Part shown: piece after piece, positions 41,249 through 50,501 of the stretch
Layout: the number at the start of each line of letters is the position of its first letter
How positions within the stretch are numbered: the first letter of the stretch is position 1
Assembly (NCBI GenBank): GCA_014804645.1
Contig: JAAUZI010000014.1
Span: 46,085 to 110,084, forward strand
Length of the DNA: 64,000 nt
Direction: 5' to 3'
Source: Lachnospiraceae bacterium
Lineage (GTDB): Bacteria > Bacillota > Clostridia > Lachnospirales > Lachnospiraceae
Notes under the pieces: generated by a model
Databases searched by the model: none
The model's input: the letters and a program-made list of their open reading frames with translations, nothing else
Told to the model about the DNA's origin: nothing
Translations under genes and position numbers: made by a program

Positions 41249-43468
41249 ATGCGCAAAATACAAATAAAATGGTGGGCAATTTCTGGATTGCTCATAACGG
41301 CAATCCTTCTGACCGGGTGTGGGCGGGATGTCATGCCGGCGGATTTACCGGAAAGAATTGCAAAAGCAGATGCAATCCGGCAGACGCCGCCGCCTGAGGA
41401 TGAGAGGGATAGCGGCCCCGTCATCGTAACCTTATCTACGGAAGAAAAAATCGAGTGGGCATTTTACTCGGAGGGCTGTTACTGTTATTACAATGGCAGT
41501 CTCTACGGGTATCTGGCGGAGGACGGGAAGGAGATAGCACCCTGTATATACAGTGAGGCGACGCCCTTTTCCGAGGGGCTGGCCTGCGTGTGCCTAGATG
41601 GCAAATATGGGTATATTGATAAAAACGGGGAGATAGCTCTGCCTTTCCTATATGACCAGGCGTCGCCTTTTCGGGAGGGGACGGCTTACTTTTCCTGCGG
41701 GGAGGAATATGGGCTGATCGACCGGGAGGGAGCGGTGGTCCTGCGACCGGAGAACTGTGACAGCATCAGCTCCTTCAGGGAGGGGCTTGCGTATTTTTTC
41801 CGGGACGGTCTCTACGGATATATGGACCAGAGCGGCAAGGTTGTCATCCCGCCGGCCTATGATGACGCCGGATATTTTTATGACGGGCTTGCATGCGTGA
41901 GGAAGGGCGGTTTTTTCGGGCTGATCGATAAGGACGGCAGAGAGGTGCTTGCGCCGCAGTACAGCAGTATCCGCCGGGAGGAGACCTATATCATTGCCGA
42001 GAAGGAGGGTATATTTTACTGTATTGACGGAGAAGGAAGAGAGTTTTCACTGGGCGCATGGGACAGCGTCAGGGAAGAGGACGGAATGCTCTTAGTGTGC
42101 CGGGATGATCTGTACGGTTTGGCGGACGATAACGGAAATCTGATTCTGGAGCCTGTATATGAGCAGATCGTTCCGATAGCCGGAAAAGAACTGGCTATAG
42201 TGTATAATGAGAATGGGGAATCCGGCATATTGGACTATGTGGGACAGGTCAGAGTACCGTTTATCTACGGAAGCATCTATGCGGACGGCGGAGGCGGCCT
42301 GCGCGTTACTGATCGGGACACCGGAAAAATCGGTTATTTGGACGGAGAGAATCTCACAGTAAGTATACCGACGATCTATGACGGTATGGGAGCCTTTACC
42401 GAGGGCAGGGCGATGGTGATGCAGGATGGAAAATATGGTGTAATCCGAAATGACGGAATGCTGGAGCTGCCTCTGGAATATGACGATATCTGTCTGTTTT
42501 CCGACGGTTCCATGGCAGTCTGGACGGGAGAGACGGTCAGGCTGACGGACAGGCAGGGCAATCTGATTCTCACCGGCGAATATGGCTGGATAGATGAGCT
42601 GGGGAATGTCTATGAGACAGAGGAACGCAGCGGAACATGGAAAAGCAGAAACTATTGGGACAGGCAGGGGCAGCCGGTTGCCCCCGGTTATTGGCGGTAT
42701 GAGACGGTACAGGGAGTGAAGGATACTTATATTCTGCACGATGATACCGGAAACAATATTCTGCTGAAAGCAGGGGAGGAGGCCGGACAGAGCGCAGAGA
42801 AGGAGTTTCTGACTAACTGGATCACGCCGGAGGCTGGACCCTTCGCAGACTTTTTGAAAAACGGAGCCATCGCTGTCTTGAATGCACATGGTGATGAGTA
42901 TATGGATAGATTTGAGGATTTCAGGAATGAGGGCTGGTGTTTCGGCAAGCTGTACCGAATAGAGGGGCAGGACGTGTTGTACTTTTATGCCGAGCCTTGG
43001 AAAAGAATAAATATCGAATGCAGCAGCGCATTGTTCATTGTCAGAGATGGTCAGGTGGAACAGTTGATAGACGGGTATACAGGCAGTGGTACTCTCAGAG
43101 GAGATGAGGTGCGTTTTCTATATGATAAGGAGGAGGACGCATGGAAAATGGGTACGATAGGCAGCTGGGGCGGTTTCGGCGGCTATGCATACGGCGGAGA
43201 CGTATATATCCTGAGAGATGGCCGGGCAGAGGTTGAGATTTCTTTTATGAGTTATAATCAGACAACGGGAAACTACGGCGATGATGAACTGCTGGAAAAT
43301 GCGGAGCTGTTCTATGACCATGAGGATACTCCCTACACACAGGACACGATTCTGGAGGCCGGATATGTGAGGGAATATCTGATTGAAGGCCAGAGGGTGC
43401 CCGTGGAGGAGTTTCGCGCGCTGGAGGAGCGGTATAAGTATCAGTACTATTTGTCGCCCGAGTGGTAG
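41249..43468 (+). CDS. WG-repeat lipoprotein
   Basis: The 739-aa product has a lipoprotein signal (ITAILLTGC, lipid Cys24). Residues about 70-480 form about ten WG beta-repeats of the type FxEGLAxVxxxGKYGYIDKxGxxxxP. The C-terminal about 220 residues are a mixed alpha/beta domain without a known signature. WG repeats are predicted beta-propeller or solenoid binding surfaces. ATG 41249 is chosen because the signal peptide begins there and AGAGGAG lies 8 nt upstream; ATG 41222 is an alternative. It lies in a run of lipoprotein genes transcribed in one direction. Confidence 0.82.
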   Translation: MRKIQIKWWAISGLLITAILLTGCGRDVMPADLPERIAKADAIRQTPPPEDERDSGPVIVTLSTEEKIEWAFYSEGCYCYYNGSLYGYLAEDGKEIAPCIYSEATPFSEGLACVCLDGKYGYIDKNGEIALPFLYDQASPFREGTAYFSCGEEYGLIDREGAVVLRPENCDSISSFREGLAYFFRDGLYGYMDQSGKVVIPPAYDDAGYFYDGLACVRKGGFFGLIDKDGREVLAPQYSSIRREETYIIAEKEGIFYCIDGEGREFSLGAWDSVREEDGMLLVCRDDLYGLADDNGNLILEPVYEQIVPIAGKELAIVYNENGESGILDYVGQVRVPFIYGSIYADGGGGLRVTDRDTGKIGYLDGENLTVSIPTIYDGMGAFTEGRAMVMQDGKYGVIRNDGMLELPLEYDDICLFSDGSMAVWTGETVRLTDRQGNLILTGEYGWIDELGNVYETEERSGTWKSRNYWDRQGQPVAPGYWRYETVQGVKDTYILHDDTGNNILLKAGEEAGQSAEKEFLTNWITPEAGPFADFLKNGAIAVLNAHGDEYMDRFEDFRNEGWCFGKLYRIEGQDVLYFYAEPWKRINIECSSALFIVRDGQVEQLIDGYTGSGTLRGDEVRFLYDKEEDAWKMGTIGSWGGFGGYAYGGDVYILRDGRAEVEISFMSYNQTTGNYGDDELLENAELFYDHEDTPYTQDTILEAGYVREYLIEGQRVPVEEFRALEERYKYQYYLSPEW

Positions 43469-43494
43469 AGGTGCCATGCGAGGGAGGAGAGGAC

Positions 43495-44484
43495 ATGTTT
43501 ACCCAAAGTGAATTCAAGGGACATGCGGAGGCGCTGCTGGACTTCTGCCAGTATCCCGCCGTGCAGTATAAGGTGCGTTTTTCCCTGCTGGATACGCCCT
43601 ATCAGGATAGTGCGTTGACCGCACTACGCAGGGAATTTTTGAAAAGCGATATAGTGGAGGAGATGTACCAGACCCAGGATATTCACGGGGGCTGGGGAAA
43701 GCTGCGCTCCAAGGACTACTCGGTGAAGGCCAGGATACCTACCTCCGGCGTGGGGATCGAGCGCTGTCTCTATATTGGCCTGACCATAGAGGACAGGGAT
43801 ATTCTGTTTATGGCGAGCGAGTACCTGCAGGGGTTGATTGAAGGTAACGGAAACGAGGGGGTCTTTGAAAAGAATGAGCGGGCCAACCCGTGGCAGAAAG
43901 CCATTGCATGCAATCTGCTGGAGGCCATCACGCCAAACCATCCGATGTGCGACGAGACCTATCGCCAGTGGCTGTATATTGCGGGCAGAGCCTATGAGGA
44001 GGGGGAGTACTCCTATGAAAAGGACAGGGCGGCCCAGCATGAGATGTTTCTGACCAGGGAGGACCGGCTGGTGCCCATGCAGAGCGAACTGCTGCTGAAA
44101 AGACGCCAGAACATATCCAATGCCCTGGAGGACGCCATGCTCAGGCACTTAGGGCGGAGGGCCAGTGAACAGGGGTATTTTTGGGAAAAAACGCCGGACA
44201 GGCTGCCGGAGAATTTTGTCTACAAACAGACCAGACGATGGTTTGAGACCTTTAACTATATCAATCAATTCAGAGGCTCCGCTATCTATCTTGCCAATGC
44301 GGTGGAGTGGCTGTTAGACAATGTCCGCGAGGACGGACTGTGGGATTGGGGTCCCCAGGTCAAGGACCCTTGGGGGTATTTCAGGTATTTTTCCTGCAAC
44401 AGGCATTACAGTCATAACCGGGTGGTTGACTGTACTTTGGAGGTGCTGAGCTTTCTGAAAAAATATATGGAGAACAACAGTTAG
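43495..44484 (+). CDS. Helical protein of unknown function, possible alpha/alpha-toroid
   Basis: The 329-aa soluble protein has no signal peptide. It has repeated helical hairpins with conserved aromatic and Gly patches (DIHGGWGKLRSKDY, GIERCLYIGLTIEDRDILF, DGLWDWGPQVKDPWGYFRYF). The D-G-x-W-x-W-G and final helix pattern resemble terpenoid-cyclase/prenyltransferase toroid folds, but no DxDD or catalytic motif is seen. ATG 43495 has GGGAGGAGAGG upstream. It sits between the WG-repeat lipoprotein and kptA. The function is unknown. Confidence 0.7.
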   Translation: MFTQSEFKGHAEALLDFCQYPAVQYKVRFSLLDTPYQDSALTALRREFLKSDIVEEMYQTQDIHGGWGKLRSKDYSVKARIPTSGVGIERCLYIGLTIEDRDILFMASEYLQGLIEGNGNEGVFEKNERANPWQKAIACNLLEAITPNHPMCDETYRQWLYIAGRAYEEGEYSYEKDRAAQHEMFLTREDRLVPMQSELLLKRRQNISNALEDAMLRHLGRRASEQGYFWEKTPDRLPENFVYKQTRRWFETFNYINQFRGSAIYLANAVEWLLDNVREDGLWDWGPQVKDPWGYFRYFSCNRHYSHNRVVDCTLEVLSFLKKYMENNS

Positions 44485-44519
44485 GTCTGTTAAAGTACAA
44501 GACAAGGGAGATAAATGTG

Positions 44520-45065
44520 ATGGGAGAGCGAGATTATTTGAGTATTTTTATCAGCCGTGTGCTTAGGCACAGGCCGGAGGACGCGGGCATACAGTTGGAC
44601 GAGCATGGTTGGGCCAACGTGGAGGAGCTTTTGGCGGGGGTGAATGCCGCCGGGCGGAAAATAGACAGGGAGAAACTGGAGGAGATCGTCAGGACGGACA
44701 AAAAGCAGAGATATTCTTTCAACGAGGACGGAACACTGATTCGCGCCAATCAGGGCCACAGCGTTCCGGTGGACGTGGAGCTGGCGCAGCAGGAGCCGCC
44801 GGAGTATCTGTACCACGGCACCGCCGACAGGTTCCTGGAGAGCATCCGGGAGAAGGGGCTGCTGCCCATGAGCAGACTGTATGTCCATCTGTCCAGAGAT
44901 GCGGAGACGGCCCGCACTGTGGGCAGACGGCATGGCCGCCCCGTGATCTTGAAGGTTCACAGCGGCGATATGCACAGGGACGGGGTATCCTTTTACCTGT
45001 CTCAGAACAAGGTATGGCTCACTAAGAATGTGGACGTGAAATATATTGAACAGTTGGAAGAATGA
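44520..45065 (+). CDS. kptA: RNA 2'-phosphotransferase KptA/Tpt1
   Basis: The 181-aa product has the Tpt1/KptA layout: N-terminal winged helix with ISRVLRHRPEDAGI (Arg16, His17) and the C-terminal NAD+ domain with YLYHGTADRFL and RLYVHLSRDAETA. In yeast the family removes the tRNA splice-junction 2'-phosphate using NAD+. Bacteria lack that splicing step and the natural role is unresolved; RNA repair or ADP-ribosylation have been proposed. AAGGGAG lies 9 nt before ATG 44520 (GTG 44517 is an alternative). The next lipoprotein gene begins 1 nt after its stop, so translation is coupled. Confidence 0.92.
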   Translation: MGERDYLSIFISRVLRHRPEDAGIQLDEHGWANVEELLAGVNAAGRKIDREKLEEIVRTDKKQRYSFNEDGTLIRANQGHSVPVDVELAQQEPPEYLYHGTADRFLESIREKGLLPMSRLYVHLSRDAETARTVGRRHGRPVILKVHSGDMHRDGVSFYLSQNKVWLTKNVDVKYIEQLEE

Positions 45066-45066
45066 G

Positions 45067-45822
45067 ATGAAAAGATGGGGATTTAGGAGAAAAATAGGCA
45101 CAATATTGTGTCAAATAGGGATATGTGGTCTGCTGATGGGATGCGGTCCGTCAGATATGGGACAAATCATAAAAAATATGCCGGGAGACAGGGAGAATTT
45201 TGGCGGGAATAAGGAGGTTACAGTGATGGAGTTGGAAGTGTTTGTCCATGAGAGTCTGGAAAAACTGCAGAAACTGGGCATTGATGCTCTGGAGGCGGAG
45301 GAGAATATTGTCAACCAGTTTCATTCTATGCCGCAGGATATGGTGGGGGACATGGAATCGGAGGAGATATTCGGATTGATGCTGGGCGGCATTGCGTCTG
45401 GTTTTTATCCCGGGACGGAGCAGGCGGCATCAAAAATATATGCCTTTGACATGGAGGTGCCGGATACTCTGCAGATGTACACAAGTTTTCTGGAGGGTAT
45501 CTCCCGGATTGCCGAAGGTGAGCTGGAAATTACGGACATAGAGGAAGTGATCTCAGAGGAGGAACTGGAAGCTGGGACGGGAACCCAGATAGTGCGTTTT
45601 TGCTGCAACGGGAAAGCCTATGAGTATGAGGCCGAGTATTACTATGACTGGTTCGACGCAAGGATGCTGGCTTTTATGAATCAGGTGATAGCGGAGCAGG
45701 ATACGGGCCGCTGTCTGTATGTCGCCAGCGATGGGTATCAGGAATGTATCGTGTTTTACCGGACGGAGGAGTGGGCGGAGCAGTTCCGTCGGGAGCTTGG
45801 TGTGGAGCTGGATCGTCCCTGA
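45067..45822 (+). CDS. Lipoprotein of unknown function coupled to kptA
   Basis: The 251-aa product has a lipoprotein signal (ICGLLMGC, lipid Cys26) and an acidic mature domain of mixed alpha/beta prediction, with a C-terminal DUF-like region (FYRTEEWAEQFRRELG). The ATG lies one base after the kptA stop, and its weak SD (GGAAG) lies in the kptA 3' end, which indicates coupling. No family is recognised. It may be a sensor or binding lipoprotein; the composition is like its neighbours. Confidence 0.72.
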   Translation: MKRWGFRRKIGTILCQIGICGLLMGCGPSDMGQIIKNMPGDRENFGGNKEVTVMELEVFVHESLEKLQKLGIDALEAEENIVNQFHSMPQDMVGDMESEEIFGLMLGGIASGFYPGTEQAASKIYAFDMEVPDTLQMYTSFLEGISRIAEGELEITDIEEVISEEELEAGTGTQIVRFCCNGKAYEYEAEYYYDWFDARMLAFMNQVIAEQDTGRCLYVASDGYQECIVFYRTEEWAEQFRRELGVELDRP

Positions 45823-45859
45823 GCAGGACAACGGTCCCGTAAAAGTGTGGAGAGCGTGT

Positions 45860-47323
45860 ATGTACAGCAGAAAAATTGTATTGAGGATCACAATACTGAC
45901 AATGGAGGCAGTTATCTTGGCGGGCTGCGGCCCTATGCGCAGTGAGCCGCAGAATGTGGAGAGCGTTGGCGAGACAGTGAAATCAGTTTCGGATGCCGGA
46001 CAAGAGAATACTGTTCAGATACCGGCATTCTCTCCGTACTGTGCCGCACAGGCGTCAAAAATAGCCATATTCTCCCGAATTTCGGACCAGCTGGTCTCTG
46101 CGGCAGTAGGAGCAGATTGGGTCACAGAGCAGTTCAGTCCCTACAGGTATGAAATGTCTGTGGATAAATTTTTAGCGGACATAAGTCGGCATCTGGCGGG
46201 CAGCGATGATCTTTATGAGACCGCCATGGATGCTGCGGGAGAACTGCTGGGCATGGACGGTGAACTTTATTTTGGCAAGTTTACGGAGGAAGAAGTACAG
46301 GTATTTGTGAACTGGGCCTATGACGCAGACGGGAGAGAATATCGAACATACACTTTTTTTCTGCCGGATGCCACAGAGTCTGCGACCAGAGTGTATATCA
46401 GCGAGGAGTTATTCCTTTATGCCTGTGACGGCACCCGGTTTTGGAGCAGCGATCCTCTGGCGGTGGAGATGCCTCAGCTGCATTCCGGCGTGGAGGAAGG
46501 AAAGCGGTGGGTGGCGGAGTATTTGGATGTCGCCTGCCGGGAGGGCAGCTATGAGATCGTCTACAGGGGAGCGGAAAGGCGAGATGACCTGGAGCGGTAT
46601 ATGAAGGCATATCATTATTCTGTGCGTGAAAGAAACGCTGACGGTACAGAGACGGTGTGGGAGGCCTATGTGATGCAGTGGTTGTTCTATCATTCAAAGT
46701 CTTTCTATGCGGAGCTGTCAGATAACTGCTATGAAAAAAGGCGGCTCTGCGAGTGGACGTCCGGGGAGGGGCATACCTATCTGTACGCCTTTTCCAGAGG
46801 GTTTCATTTGGAGGAGGGGGAGATTTGTTTTGACGGGGATACGGAGGCTACAATCTTCAAGGATGGCGTGAACCAGGGGCATTTTTCGTATGCCTTTGGC
46901 GACTGGGAGAGGACGGAGGGATACTGGGAGGTAGATGATTACACCTTCGACGATATCCCGGATATTGCAGTGACGACAGGAGCTGTGACAAACTGGGGAG
47001 GAGTTAGAGCGAATGTCTATGTGGGTGACGGACAGTGGGAGTATCACTATGGTGGTTACTTCGATGATATTCCCGTGGCGGACTATCCCACGCAGACACT
47101 GCGCGTCAATGCTCGGCAGGGAAATGGATATTATGTGTATTTTGCCTATCGCTACAGGGATGGGGGCTTTGCTGAGACAGCTGTCCTGGAGGAGGAGTAT
47201 TTGGATGACGGTATCTCTGTGGTGGCGTCAGGGTCTGTATACACCCTGACAGACGAGGACGGGAATGTGGAGATTTACGAGGACGAGCTGCCGGAAAAAT
47301 GGGCGGAGTTCTGGGGAAAATAG
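45860..47323 (+). CDS. Lipoprotein with DxTxD-type C-terminal domain
   Basis: The 487-aa product has a lipoprotein signal (MEAVILAGC, lipid Cys23). The central region is a mixed alpha/beta domain. Around residue 365 lies DDYTFDDIPDIAVTTG, matching the DVNFDDVPDLLICTG of the island lipoprotein, followed by a beta-rich tail. GGAGAG lies 5 nt before ATG 45860. The reading frame is open further upstream, but that part overlaps the previous gene and has no signal peptide. It probably shares a transcript with the flanking lipoprotein genes. The function is unknown. Confidence 0.75.
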   Translation: MYSRKIVLRITILTMEAVILAGCGPMRSEPQNVESVGETVKSVSDAGQENTVQIPAFSPYCAAQASKIAIFSRISDQLVSAAVGADWVTEQFSPYRYEMSVDKFLADISRHLAGSDDLYETAMDAAGELLGMDGELYFGKFTEEEVQVFVNWAYDADGREYRTYTFFLPDATESATRVYISEELFLYACDGTRFWSSDPLAVEMPQLHSGVEEGKRWVAEYLDVACREGSYEIVYRGAERRDDLERYMKAYHYSVRERNADGTETVWEAYVMQWLFYHSKSFYAELSDNCYEKRRLCEWTSGEGHTYLYAFSRGFHLEEGEICFDGDTEATIFKDGVNQGHFSYAFGDWERTEGYWEVDDYTFDDIPDIAVTTGAVTNWGGVRANVYVGDGQWEYHYGGYFDDIPVADYPTQTLRVNARQGNGYYVYFAYRYRDGGFAETAVLEEEYLDDGISVVASGSVYTLTDEDGNVEIYEDELPEKWAEFWGK

Positions 47324-47350
47324 TAGGTACTGTTGGGAGGACATAAACAT

Positions 47351-49414
47351 ATGGGAAAGGCATGTACAAGATTGTGCCGGATCATACTGTGCGGACTGCT
47401 GCTGACCAGCTGCGGCCTGCCCGGCGCAGGGCAGACGGCCGAAAATATACCGAGAGCTGCGGAGGAATCCGGCGCAGATGTGGAGACTGTGGCAGAGAGC
47501 GACGCATACCGGGAGACAGAGTCTTCCACGGACGGTCGCACCGCCAGCGAGATATTGCCGGAGCTGCTTCAGGATGAGGGCCTTCAAGCGAGCGTGCGGT
47601 ATGCTGCGGGAATAGCATGGGAGGATGAGGAGGAGGCACTGTGGCAGAAACTGGAACAGTGCGAGCATCTGTTATTGCAGCAGGAGTCAGTTCACAGTCT
47701 GGAGGGTCTGGGGGCGGCGCTGCCCAATCTTCAGAGTCTGACGATTAACTATGGCGCATGGGATGATCCTGAGATTTTGGACTTTGCTCCGATTGCGGAG
47801 CTTTCCTGTCTGGGACAGTTGTATATCCAATATCCCGCAGGGAGAGAACTGGACTTTTCCTTTCTGGCGGAGATGGATACGGTCACAGAGCTTTTTCTGG
47901 TAAACTGTGACCTCAAGGACGCCTCTTTTTTGACGGAAATGTCCCAGCTGGAGTGCCTATCCCTGTATCAGACACCTGTGGAGGACCTGGCGGTGCTGGA
48001 AAATATGACAGAGTTGGTGGAGCTGGCCCTCTACGGCAACGGGGAGGCCAAAAATATGGAGACTATCGGGAAACTTCTGAACATGCAGGACCTGGGACTG
48101 CAGGACTGCGGAATTGAGGATATCAGCTTTCTCGGTGGGCTGACCAGACTGCGGAGCGTCAACCTGAATTACAATGCCGTCACAGACCTGACGCCCCTGG
48201 CAGAGCTGACTGAGCTGGAGCGTCTGGGGCTTGTGGGGAATGCCGTCAGCGATATCGGCCCCATTGCGGGCCTGGAGAACCTTTTTGACCTGGCATTGGA
48301 CGGAAATCACATCAGCGATATCTCGGCCCTGAAAAATCTGCCTCATTTAAACCAGGTGGGGCTGTCGGACAACCAGATTCAGGATTTTTCTCCCCTGAAA
48401 GATAAGCGGGAACTGCTGTATGTATCTGCCTTTGGCAATCCCTGCACAGACCTGGAGCCGGTGCTGACGGTTCCCTTTCTGTATTTTGCGAATAGGAGCG
48501 CACCGGATTCGGAGGAGCATTTAAAGACGGTGGCTGACTGGATGGAAAAGTACAGGCCGGAAATGGAGGAATATGAATGTTCCGACTATATGGAGGCGGA
48601 TTTAAATGGGGACGGTCTGCCTGACGCCGCCTTTGTGGTTGATGGGGAGTTTATGGAAGATGATATATATGCTTATGACAATGAGCACCGCCTGTTTATA
48701 TTGCTGAGGAATAAGGACGGCTCATGGAGAGAGGTGGAGCATGACATTCATATCGGAGACTTTATTTCCGGCGGCATGCGCGGGAACCCTTACCGGGGAA
48801 TGTGGATGGGCGGGGGATACGTGCTGGTAAAGGAGGAGCATGGCAGCAGCGATGGCACCACGGCGACGGAGGTCTATCGCTACCGACAGGGGAGATTGGA
48901 GAGGGTGTGGACAGTAGCCGTGGATGACTATATCGGGGCAGAAGGCTATGACGTGAGAGTGTATAACGAGGAGGAGGGAACCTGGGTCAGGTATGCTATC
49001 GCCATGGACGGCTACCGCATGGTCAGGGTGGACCTGGCTGACAACGAGTATCCGGCGACTCACGGGGCGTTTCCGAACCTGGAAATGTACTCCTCCTCAT
49101 ATTACATTTATCCCGACAAACTGCCCACCCGCATGGACGGTGCGGCGGCCCTGGAATGTTTTCGAGATTCCGAGGAGGGGGACTGGGTGCAGGAAATGCT
49201 ACCCTACGCGCCCTGGCAGAAGGAGAACTATGAGCTTTTAATGGGAGTGGAGCTGCCGGATCACTATTATGTGGCCGAAGGCGCTTATTTTTACTATCGG
49301 GAGCTGAAATATAAGGGGGGAGAGTATTTTCATGTGATACGTTATGTGTGGGATGGAAAATATCATCAGGATTACTGGATAAAGGATTCCACCGGAGAGC
49401 TTGAGGCGAAATGA
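47351..49414 (+). CDS. Internalin-like leucine-rich-repeat lipoprotein
   Basis: The 687-aa product has a lipoprotein signal (CGLLLTSC, lipid Cys21), a short linker, and about ten SDS22/internalin-type LRRs at about 110-375 (LxxLxxLxLxxNxIxDIxPL). The C-terminal domain begins with EADLNGDGLPDAAFVV, a calcium-loop-like motif shared in form with two other lipoproteins in the window. Such proteins bind ligands at the cell surface. GGGAGG lies 10 nt before ATG 47351. This is the last gene of the lipoprotein run; 114 nt follow before the next gene, with only a short GGCAATTTGCC palindrome near 49420. Confidence 0.82.
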   Translation: MGKACTRLCRIILCGLLLTSCGLPGAGQTAENIPRAAEESGADVETVAESDAYRETESSTDGRTASEILPELLQDEGLQASVRYAAGIAWEDEEEALWQKLEQCEHLLLQQESVHSLEGLGAALPNLQSLTINYGAWDDPEILDFAPIAELSCLGQLYIQYPAGRELDFSFLAEMDTVTELFLVNCDLKDASFLTEMSQLECLSLYQTPVEDLAVLENMTELVELALYGNGEAKNMETIGKLLNMQDLGLQDCGIEDISFLGGLTRLRSVNLNYNAVTDLTPLAELTELERLGLVGNAVSDIGPIAGLENLFDLALDGNHISDISALKNLPHLNQVGLSDNQIQDFSPLKDKRELLYVSAFGNPCTDLEPVLTVPFLYFANRSAPDSEEHLKTVADWMEKYRPEMEEYECSDYMEADLNGDGLPDAAFVVDGEFMEDDIYAYDNEHRLFILLRNKDGSWREVEHDIHIGDFISGGMRGNPYRGMWMGGGYVLVKEEHGSSDGTTATEVYRYRQGRLERVWTVAVDDYIGAEGYDVRVYNEEEGTWVRYAIAMDGYRMVRVDLADNEYPATHGAFPNLEMYSSSYYIYPDKLPTRMDGAAALECFRDSEEGDWVQEMLPYAPWQKENYELLMGVELPDHYYVAEGAYFYYRELKYKGGEYFHVIRYVWDGKYHQDYWIKDSTGELEAK

Positions 49415-49528
49415 TTAAGGCAATTTGCCAAAGAAAAAGGAGAGAGGGATTAATTATTTACATATGTAATCCGATATATGAATTGAAAGTATACACTGAG
49501 AGTATGCAATTCTGTAAAGAGGTGGGAT

Positions 49529-50494
49529 ATGGGAATCAATATCGGATCGGGTTATGGCAGCGCAGCGCCGTGTGGAACGGAGAGAAAAGTGATTAAAAAA
49601 GGCAATAAAGTGACCACCAAGACCATTATGCGGCGGATGGACGGAACGTATGTGGGCACTATATCTGTGACAAAATCGGTCCAGAAAAAGCCCAAGCGGC
49701 TGAACTATAATTTCAAGGAGATCTCGGCCATGATCCTTCAGACTAAGACCTCCGGCAGCGCCCGACAGGTGGCGGCGCGCGCCAGGGGCAAGGTTGCCTT
49801 GCTCAGACAGCGGCTGAAATGCGGAGAGTATGACGACAAGGAGCTGGAGAGCGCCATCATCCACGCGGAGAAGATGGAACGTATCGCCAGGAAGAGGATG
49901 CGCCATCTGCAGGAGGAGGAGATGGCTAAACGGGGCGGTCCCTGTTTTGGCGAACTGGAGGAGGAACGCGAGGAGTTCCAGCTGGAGCAGGAGGAGGCGG
50001 AGCAGGAAGAGGATACGGAACTTGACCGCAGGCAGCAGGAGGCCACACTGGAAAAGCGTCAGCAGGAGATTCAGCGGGAAATGCAGCGCATGATGCGGGA
50101 GATGGAGCAGGCCCAGCGGGAATTCGAGCAGGAGATGGCAGAGCTTTCGGATATGGATGAGTTGTCCGACGCCCTGGGTGGAGGCGGCGCCAGGGATATG
50201 GACCCTGAGGACCTGGACGAATTGAAGAAAAAGCATCGCCTGGACGAGCAGAGGGAGATCATGGAGGCGGATATGGTTTACCTGAAAGCGCTCTTCTACA
50301 AGCTGGCTCAGGAAAAGCAGCAGGGGAGCAGCGGCTCCGACGGTGGAGTTGGCGGTAGTGACAACGGCGTGGGCGGCGGCAGTTATGACGGTGGCAGCGG
50401 CGTGTCACTGGAGCTGGGCGGCATGGAGATGCCTGTGGAGGCCGCAGAAGCTCCAGCGATGCCGGAGGGCGGAAGTATAGATGCCATGGTATAA
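49529..50494 (+). CDS. Coiled-coil protein of unknown function with Gly-rich tail
   Basis: The 321-aa protein has no signal peptide. The N-terminal 70 residues are basic (RKVIKKGNKVTTK, VQKKPKRLNYNFKEISAMI). A long Glu/Gln/Arg-rich coiled coil occupies about 80-250. The tail is Gly/Ser-rich (GGVGGSDNGVGGGSYDGG). GAGGTGG precedes the ATG. It converges with the minus-strand metallophosphoesterase, with 7 nt between stop codons and no terminator visible. A family is not recognised. The layout suggests a structural or nucleic-acid-associated role. Confidence 0.7.
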   Translation: MGINIGSGYGSAAPCGTERKVIKKGNKVTTKTIMRRMDGTYVGTISVTKSVQKKPKRLNYNFKEISAMILQTKTSGSARQVAARARGKVALLRQRLKCGEYDDKELESAIIHAEKMERIARKRMRHLQEEEMAKRGGPCFGELEEEREEFQLEQEEAEQEEDTELDRRQQEATLEKRQQEIQREMQRMMREMEQAQREFEQEMAELSDMDELSDALGGGGARDMDPEDLDELKKKHRLDEQREIMEADMVYLKALFYKLAQEKQQGSSGSDGGVGGSDNGVGGGSYDGGSGVSLELGGMEMPVEAAEAPAMPEGGSIDAMV

Positions 50495-50501
50495 TTAACC
50501 C

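Noticed and set aside
45719..45859. Upstream extension of the lipoprotein frame at 45860
   Set aside because: It overlaps the previous gene in another frame and would bury the lipoprotein signal peptide. A good SD lies before ATG 45860.
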